In this document: positions 61,997 to 64,000 of the stretch, one piece after another
Numbering within the stretch: position 1 is the first letter of the stretch
How the letters are laid out: every line of letters starts with the position of its first letter
Origin: Actinacidiphila epipremni
GTDB lineage: Bacteria; Actinomycetota; Actinomycetes; Streptomycetales; Streptomycetaceae
Assembly: GCF_012034175.1 (NCBI RefSeq)
Contig: NZ_JAATEJ010000002.1
Location: 372,001-436,000 of the forward strand
Direction: 5' to 3'
Length of the DNA: 64,000 nucleotides
Notes under the pieces: generated by a model
Databases searched by the model: none
Seen by the model: only the letters and a program-made list of their open reading frames with translations
What the model was told of the DNA's origin: nothing
Made by a program: the position numbers and the translations under genes

Positions 61997-63102
61997 GCCG
62001 CGACCTCCTGCTTCTGGACGGAGCCGGCGGCGGCGAGTTCCGCTCCGACTTGGCGTTGCTGGCGGGCCAGCCCGTAGCGGCGGACGACCTCGTAGGCGAT
62101 GACGACGGCGAGCACGATCGCGCCCTGGATCACGCCGACGATCTCCTTGTCGTAGCCCTCGAACTCCAGGCCGTTGGAGGCGCGCTCCAGGAAGGCCCAC
62201 AGCAGGGCGCCCACCGCGATGCCGATCGGGTTGTTGCGGCCGAGCAGGGCGACCGCGATACCGGTGAAGCCGATGCCGGTGGGGAATTCGGTGCTGTACT
62301 TGTACGACTCGTTGAGCAGCGTGGACATGCCGACCAGGCCGGCCATCGCGCCGGACAGCACCATGCTGATGACGATCATCTTCTTGACGCTCACCCCGCC
62401 GGCCTGCGCCGCGGACTCCGAGCGGCCCACCGAGCGCAGGTCAAAGCCGAAGCGGGTGCGCGACAGCACGAACCAGTAGACGAGGCCCGCGACGCCGGCG
62501 AAGACGATGAAGCCGTCGACGGCGTCGGTCTGGGTCGCGAAGTTGAACAGGTGGCTGCCGGACGGCAGCGGCTTGGTGCTGGTGGTCAGCGCCAGCTTGT
62601 CGGTCACGCCGAGCCGGCCGTCCTGGAGGAAGTAGCCGATGACGATGCCGGCCAGCGAGTTGAGCATGATCGTGGAGATCACCTCGCTGACGCCGCGGGT
62701 CACCTTCAGCACACCGGCGATCGCCGCCCACGCGGCGCCGACGGCCATCGCGGTCAGGATGATGACCGGGATCTGGATCGCGCCCGGGATCGACATCGAG
62801 CCGCCGACCGCGGCGGCGAAGAAGGCCGCGAGGCGGTACTGGCCGTCCACGCCGATGTTGAACAGGTTCATCCGGAAGCCGATGGCGACCGCGAGACCCG
62901 ACAGGTAGTACGGGGTGGCCTTGTTGAGGATGTAGACCTGGCTGTCGGACTTGCTGCCGTAGGTCAGCATCAGGTGGAAGGCGTGGAAAGGCTCCTTGCC
63001 GCTGGCCAGCAGCACCAGCCCGGTGACGATCAGGCCGCCCAGCACGGCGAGCACCGGGGCGGCCAGGCCCAGCAGCGCCCGGTCCTTGTCGAACTTCTTC
63101 AT
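61993..63102 (-). CDS. Nucleoside-type ABC transporter permease
   Basis: A 369-residue permease of the NupP-like type. GLAVAIGFRMNLFNIGVDGQ is the matching family segment, and RSVGRSESAAQAGGVSVKKM is the coupling loop. About eight membrane helices. ATG 63102 overlaps the stop of the ATPase gene by 4 nt. With its partner it forms the membrane channel of the importer. Confidence 0.87.
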   Translation of the reverse strand: MKKFDKDRALLGLAAPVLAVLGGLIVTGLVLLASGKEPFHAFHLMLTYGSKSDSQVYILNKATPYYLSGLAVAIGFRMNLFNIGVDGQYRLAAFFAAAVGGSMSIPGAIQIPVIILTAMAVGAAWAAIAGVLKVTRGVSEVISTIMLNSLAGIVIGYFLQDGRLGVTDKLALTTSTKPLPSGSHLFNFATQTDAVDGFIVFAGVAGLVYWFVLSRTRFGFDLRSVGRSESAAQAGGVSVKKMIVISMVLSGAMAGLVGMSTLLNESYKYSTEFPTGIGFTGIAVALLGRNNPIGIAVGALLWAFLERASNGLEFEGYDKEIVGVIQGAIVLAVVIAYEVVRRYGLARQQRQVGAELAAAGSVQKQEVAA

Positions 63103-64000
63103 CGGTCCTCTCCCCCGGCCTTCTCCGCCGCGGTCTCTTCCGGGGCGAGCTGTTTCGGTACGGCGGGCGGCGCCGGCTCGGGCTCTCCCGCGGGTTCCTG
63201 CGGGGCGCCCTGCTCGTGGACCAGGTGCCCGGCCGCCGCGCCGGTCATCGCCGAGCCCAGCTCCTCCGGGGTGATGGTCGCCGGGTCGGCGTCGGCGACG
63301 AGCCGGCCGCGGTACATCACCCGCAGCGTGTCGGACAGCCCGATCAGCTCGTCGAGGTCGGCGGAGATCAGCAGCACCGCCAGGCCGTCGCGGCGGGCGG
63401 CCCGGATCTGGTCCCAGATCTGCGCCTGCGCGCCGACGTCCACGCCCCGGGTCGGGTGCGCGGCGATCAGCAGCTTGGGCAGGTGGCTCATCTCGCGGCC
63501 GACGATCAGCTTCTGCTGGTTGCCGCCGGACAGCGACGCGGCGGTCACCTCGATGCCCGGGGTGCGCACGTCGTACTCGCGCACGATGCGCTCGGTGTCG
63601 CGGCGGGCGGCGCCCGGGTCGATGAGCACCCCGCGGCTGTTGGGGCGCTCGGTGACATGCCCGAGGATGCGGTTCTCCCACAGCGGGGCCTCCAGCAGCA
63701 GGCCGTGCCGGTGGCGGTCCTCGGGGATGTAGCCGATGCCCTGCTCGCGGCGGGCCCGGGTGGGGGTGCGGGAGATGTCCCGGCCGTCCAGGGTCAGCAC
63801 CCCGGCGTTGAGGGCGCGCATGCCCATGACGGCCTCGACGAGCTCGGCCTGGCCGTTGCCCTCGACGCCGGCGATGCCCAGGACCTCGCCCTTGTGGATG
63901 GTGAAGGCGATGTCGTCCAGCACGATGCGCTCGACGCCGTCGGAGTCGGTGTCCGACATCCGCAGGCCCTGCACGGTGAGCATCGGCTCGGTGGTGACGG
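63099..64000 (-). CDS. Nucleoside-type ABC transporter ATPase, C-terminal half (cut by window)
   Basis: The 3' part of a gene that runs off the right edge; the frame is still open at 64000. It covers the second ABC domain of a tandem ATPase (Mgl/Nup type): VLGIAGVEGNGQAELVEAVM replaces Walker A in this degenerate half, IGYIPEDRHRHGLLLE is diagnostic, the signature is LSGGNQQKLIVGREM and AHPTRGVDVGAQ replaces Walker B. A Pro/Glu-rich tail follows. The substrate-binding lipoprotein is probably encoded beyond the window. Confidence 0.87.
   Translation of the reverse strand, partial: VTTEPMLTVQGLRMSDTDSDGVERIVLDDIAFTIHKGEVLGIAGVEGNGQAELVEAVMGMRALNAGVLTLDGRDISRTPTRARREQGIGYIPEDRHRHGLLLEAPLWENRILGHVTERPNSRGVLIDPGAARRDTERIVREYDVRTPGIEVTAASLSGGNQQKLIVGREMSHLPKLLIAAHPTRGVDVGAQAQIWDQIRAARRDGLAVLLISADLDELIGLSDTLRVMYRGRLVADADPATITPEELGSAMTGAAAGHLVHEQGAPQEPAGEPEPAPPAVPKQLAPEETAAEKAGGEDR

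Overview
The window is chromosomal DNA from a high-G+C streptomycete (Streptomyces or a close relative). The evidence is the heavy G/C bias at third codon positions, the many GTG starts, rare TTA codons, and gene order. The order cya - birA - pccB - pccE - maf - accA, lpdA - deoD - phosphohexomutase, deoC - aldehyde dehydrogenases, afsQ1/afsQ2/sigQ, and add - deoA - cdd - nucleoside ABC transporter is known from Streptomyces, and partly from mycobacteria. I see no tRNA, rRNA, IS element, phage gene or CRISPR array.

Layout. 1-3150: a TTA-containing LuxR-type regulator (5' end outside the window) and a cupin / small protein / flavin oxidase cassette. 3201-11513: adenylate cyclase, biotin ligase and a complete acyl-CoA carboxylase set (beta, epsilon, biotinylated alpha). 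11613-14613: an MFS exporter with a divergent TetR repressor and paired operators, then a DeoR regulator. 14740-19849: LpdA-like flavoprotein, a cyclotransferase-fold protein, purine nucleoside phosphorylase and a phosphohexomutase. 20308-33895: an unusual block of ten minus-strand genes that lies inside the nucleoside-catabolism neighbourhood. It encodes a Pst-type permease pair and ATPase, three membrane- or wall-directed proteins with PstS-like features, two paralogous secreted Ig-like proteins (one with an LAATG wall-sorting signal), a sortase-fold membrane protein lacking both catalytic His and Cys, and a lipoprotein that carries the intact sortase residues. 34009-41119: YegP-like and PH-domain proteins, deoC, two aldehyde dehydrogenase genes (the second has no catalytic half), secreted proteins and a uridine-kinase-like protein. 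41123-52128: accessory genes, including a STAND NTPase with a coupled small partner, a WhiJ/AbaA-type regulatory cluster and several small or decayed genes. 52349-56723: the AfsQ1/AfsQ2 two-component system, its lipoprotein and divergent sigQ. 56825-64000: adenosine deaminase, a hydrolase-fold protein without its nucleophile, thymidine phosphorylase, cytidine deaminase and a nucleoside-type ABC importer running off the right edge.

How it fits together. Import (60710-64000), deamination (add, cdd), phosphorolysis (deoA, deoD), a mutase step (18194), aldol cleavage (deoC) and acetaldehyde oxidation (36618) form one nucleoside-catabolism pathway. The same 12-bp palindrome CTACGCGCGTAG lies 17-24 nt before deoD, deoC and add, which suggests a common regulator.

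Most promising for new biology: the Pst/sortase block and its inactive-plus-active sortase pair; the shared nucleoside palindrome; the STAND module; and several enzyme folds that have lost catalytic residues (sortase, alpha/beta hydrolase, second aldehyde dehydrogenase, low-molecular-weight phosphatase). All function calls come from reading the sequence without database searches.
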